Positions 5,505 to 6,380 of a stretch of DNA of 6,380 nucleotides are shown in pieces (the stretch's first letter is position 1; every line of letters starts with the position of its first letter). Under the pieces are notes generated by a model, which worked only from the letters and a program-made list of their open reading frames with translations, did no database searches and was not told the DNA's origin. Origin of the DNA: Verrucomicrobiota bacterium. Lineage in GTDB: Bacteria > Verrucomicrobiota > Verrucomicrobiia > Limisphaerales > UBA1100. Position numbers and translations under genes: made by a program. The stretch covers positions 1 to 6,380 of the forward strand of contig JAPKDK010000171.1 in assembly GCA_028872645.1 (NCBI GenBank), given 5' to 3'.

Positions 5505-6380
5505 ATGAAGCACTGCTGGAAAATTATCTTGTTGTTCGTCGGTGGTTTTTACGCAGCCAGTGCGGCGGATAAAAAACCGCCACCGCCGAATCCGCTGGCG
5601 AAGTTGCCGGGGTTTGCGAATTACGAGCGCGTGCGCAAGGCGCTGGGCAGGCTGAACTCGGCGGAGCGCGTGAGCCGCATCGAGTGGGCGAAGGATGGTC
5701 GGTCGATGACTTTTGTGCGCGGGACAAATCAGTTCCGATTGGACCTCGGCAATTTTTCATTCAAAGACCTCGGCAAGCCGAAGAAGCCGAAGCCAACAAA
5801 GAGGCCGCCGTCGCACTACCATCACGTGGGCCGCGCGCGGCAAGCCACGTCGGTGGCTTCGCCCGATGGCAAGTGGCTGGCGCGGTATCGGGATTTTAAT
5901 GTGGTGATTGAAAAGGCACCGCCGAAAAAGAAACCCGACCAAAAAGAAGCCAAGCCGGTTCCGGCGGATACCAACGCTACGCAAGTGACCACCGGCGGCA
6001 CGGACAAGTTTCGCTACGGCACGGCGTGCTGGGTTTATGGCGAGGAGCTGCGGCAGAGATCGGCGATGTGGTGGTCGCCGGACAGTCGCCGGCTGGCGTT
6101 TTATGAAATGGACGAGCGGCACCTGCGCGATTATCACCTCACCACCGGCAACACCGCCAACTACACCGGCGTGCAAACGGTGCGTTATCCAAAATCCGGC
6201 GACGCCAATCCGGTGGCGGGCTTGCTCATTTACGACCGCCAAACGCGCCGCACCACGCGCGTGAATGTGGGCGGCGATCCCACGCAATATATTTTCAATG
6301 CACGCTTCGCGCCCGATGGATCGGCGCTGCTGTTCAATCGCACCAATCGTCGGCAGGACACTTTGGAGGTCGTCGCCGCC
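5505..6380 (+). CDS. Exported S9B (DPP-IV-like) peptidase, N-terminal propeller part (3' partial)
   Basis: The frame is open for 292 codons from the ATG at 5505 to the window end. Residues 1-20 are a signal peptide (MKHCWK, hydrophobic core, cleavage after ASA). The rest matches the N-terminal eight-bladed propeller domain of the dipeptidyl peptidase IV family (Pfam DPPIV_N): RIEWAKDGRSMTFVRG (about 58-73), ASPDGKWLARYRDFNVVI (about 118-135), WVYGEEL (176-182) and MWWSPDSRRLAFYEMDE (188-204), then YPKSGDANP and FNARFAPDGSALLFNRTN. In DPP-IV a Glu-Glu pair in this area holds the substrate's free N-terminus; here Glu180-Glu181 keep it. Such enzymes cut dipeptides, usually after proline or alanine, from N-termini. 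The Ser-Asp-His catalytic domain would lie beyond the window, so activity cannot be confirmed. Two Pro/Lys-rich stretches (91-102 and 139-155) sit between blades. The gene is 18 bases after the sulfatase, probably in the same operon and translationally coupled. Confidence 0.9.
   Translation, partial: MKHCWKIILLFVGGFYAASAADKKPPPPNPLAKLPGFANYERVRKALGRLNSAERVSRIEWAKDGRSMTFVRGTNQFRLDLGNFSFKDLGKPKKPKPTKRPPSHYHHVGRARQATSVASPDGKWLARYRDFNVVIEKAPPKKKPDQKEAKPVPADTNATQVTTGGTDKFRYGTACWVYGEELRQRSAMWWSPDSRRLAFYEMDERHLRDYHLTTGNTANYTGVQTVRYPKSGDANPVAGLLIYDRQTRRTTRVNVGGDPTQYIFNARFAPDGSALLFNRTNRRQDTLEVVAA

Noticed and set aside
1..6380. CRISPR array, tRNA or rRNA gene, insertion sequence, phage or defence genes
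   Set aside because: No short spaced repeats, cloverleaf-like sequence, transposase motifs or inverted terminal repeats were seen. The only long repeat is the duplicated propeller segment.

Overview
The window is a GC-rich stretch of bacterial chromosome, with genes only on the + strand. It encodes a run of exported proteins of the kind found in the large hydrolase and sulfatase repertoires of Verrucomicrobiota (Planctomycetota and Lentisphaerota are alternatives). The taxon is inferred from the protein types: a formylglycine sulfatase, PQQ-type beta-propeller proteins, an SGNH hydrolase, a GH32/43-like propeller protein, an S9B peptidase and probably a cytochrome c tail. No rRNA or other marker gene is present.

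Layout from left to right. Positions 1-35 hold the last residues of an upstream gene whose ending (AYLQSLKTK) resembles the C-terminal helix of a cytochrome c domain. Positions 38-305 hold a broken, N-terminal-only copy of a PQQ-type propeller gene. After a short AT-richer gap (283-396) with a weak promoter-like motif come an SGNH/GDSL hydrolase (397-1104), a GH32/43-like propeller protein with a C-terminal beta-sandwich (1136-2644), an intact PQQ-type propeller protein (2711-3964), a type I sulfatase (4002-5486), and the first 292 residues of a DPP-IV-like S9B peptidase (5505 to the window end).

The intact genes are separated by 18 to 66 bases and no terminator is visible, so they may be one transcription unit starting near the SGNH hydrolase. 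Every intact gene begins with a signal peptide, so the products should work in the periplasm or outside the cell. A plausible shared job is breaking down sulfated or esterified glycans or glycoproteins: the sulfatase removes sulfate, the SGNH enzyme removes acyl groups, the GH32/43-like protein acts on or binds the sugar, and the peptidase trims peptides. This is inference from neighbourhood, and no substrate can be read from the sequence.

Three features stand out. (1) The broken propeller copy is about 82% identical over 201 bases to the intact gene 2.7 kb downstream, which makes a direct repeat flanking the SGNH and GH32/43-like genes. (2) Base composition within genes drifts in a repeating pattern: the 5' parts are G-rich and favour GCG for alanine, the 3' parts are C-rich and favour GCC, and the pattern resets at each gene start. 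(3) The strongest Shine-Dalgarno-like sequence in the window lies inside a gene, in an island of AT-ending codons at a predicted domain boundary. I found no CRISPR array, tRNA, insertion sequence, phage gene or defence system, and nothing that is clearly a new multi-gene system.
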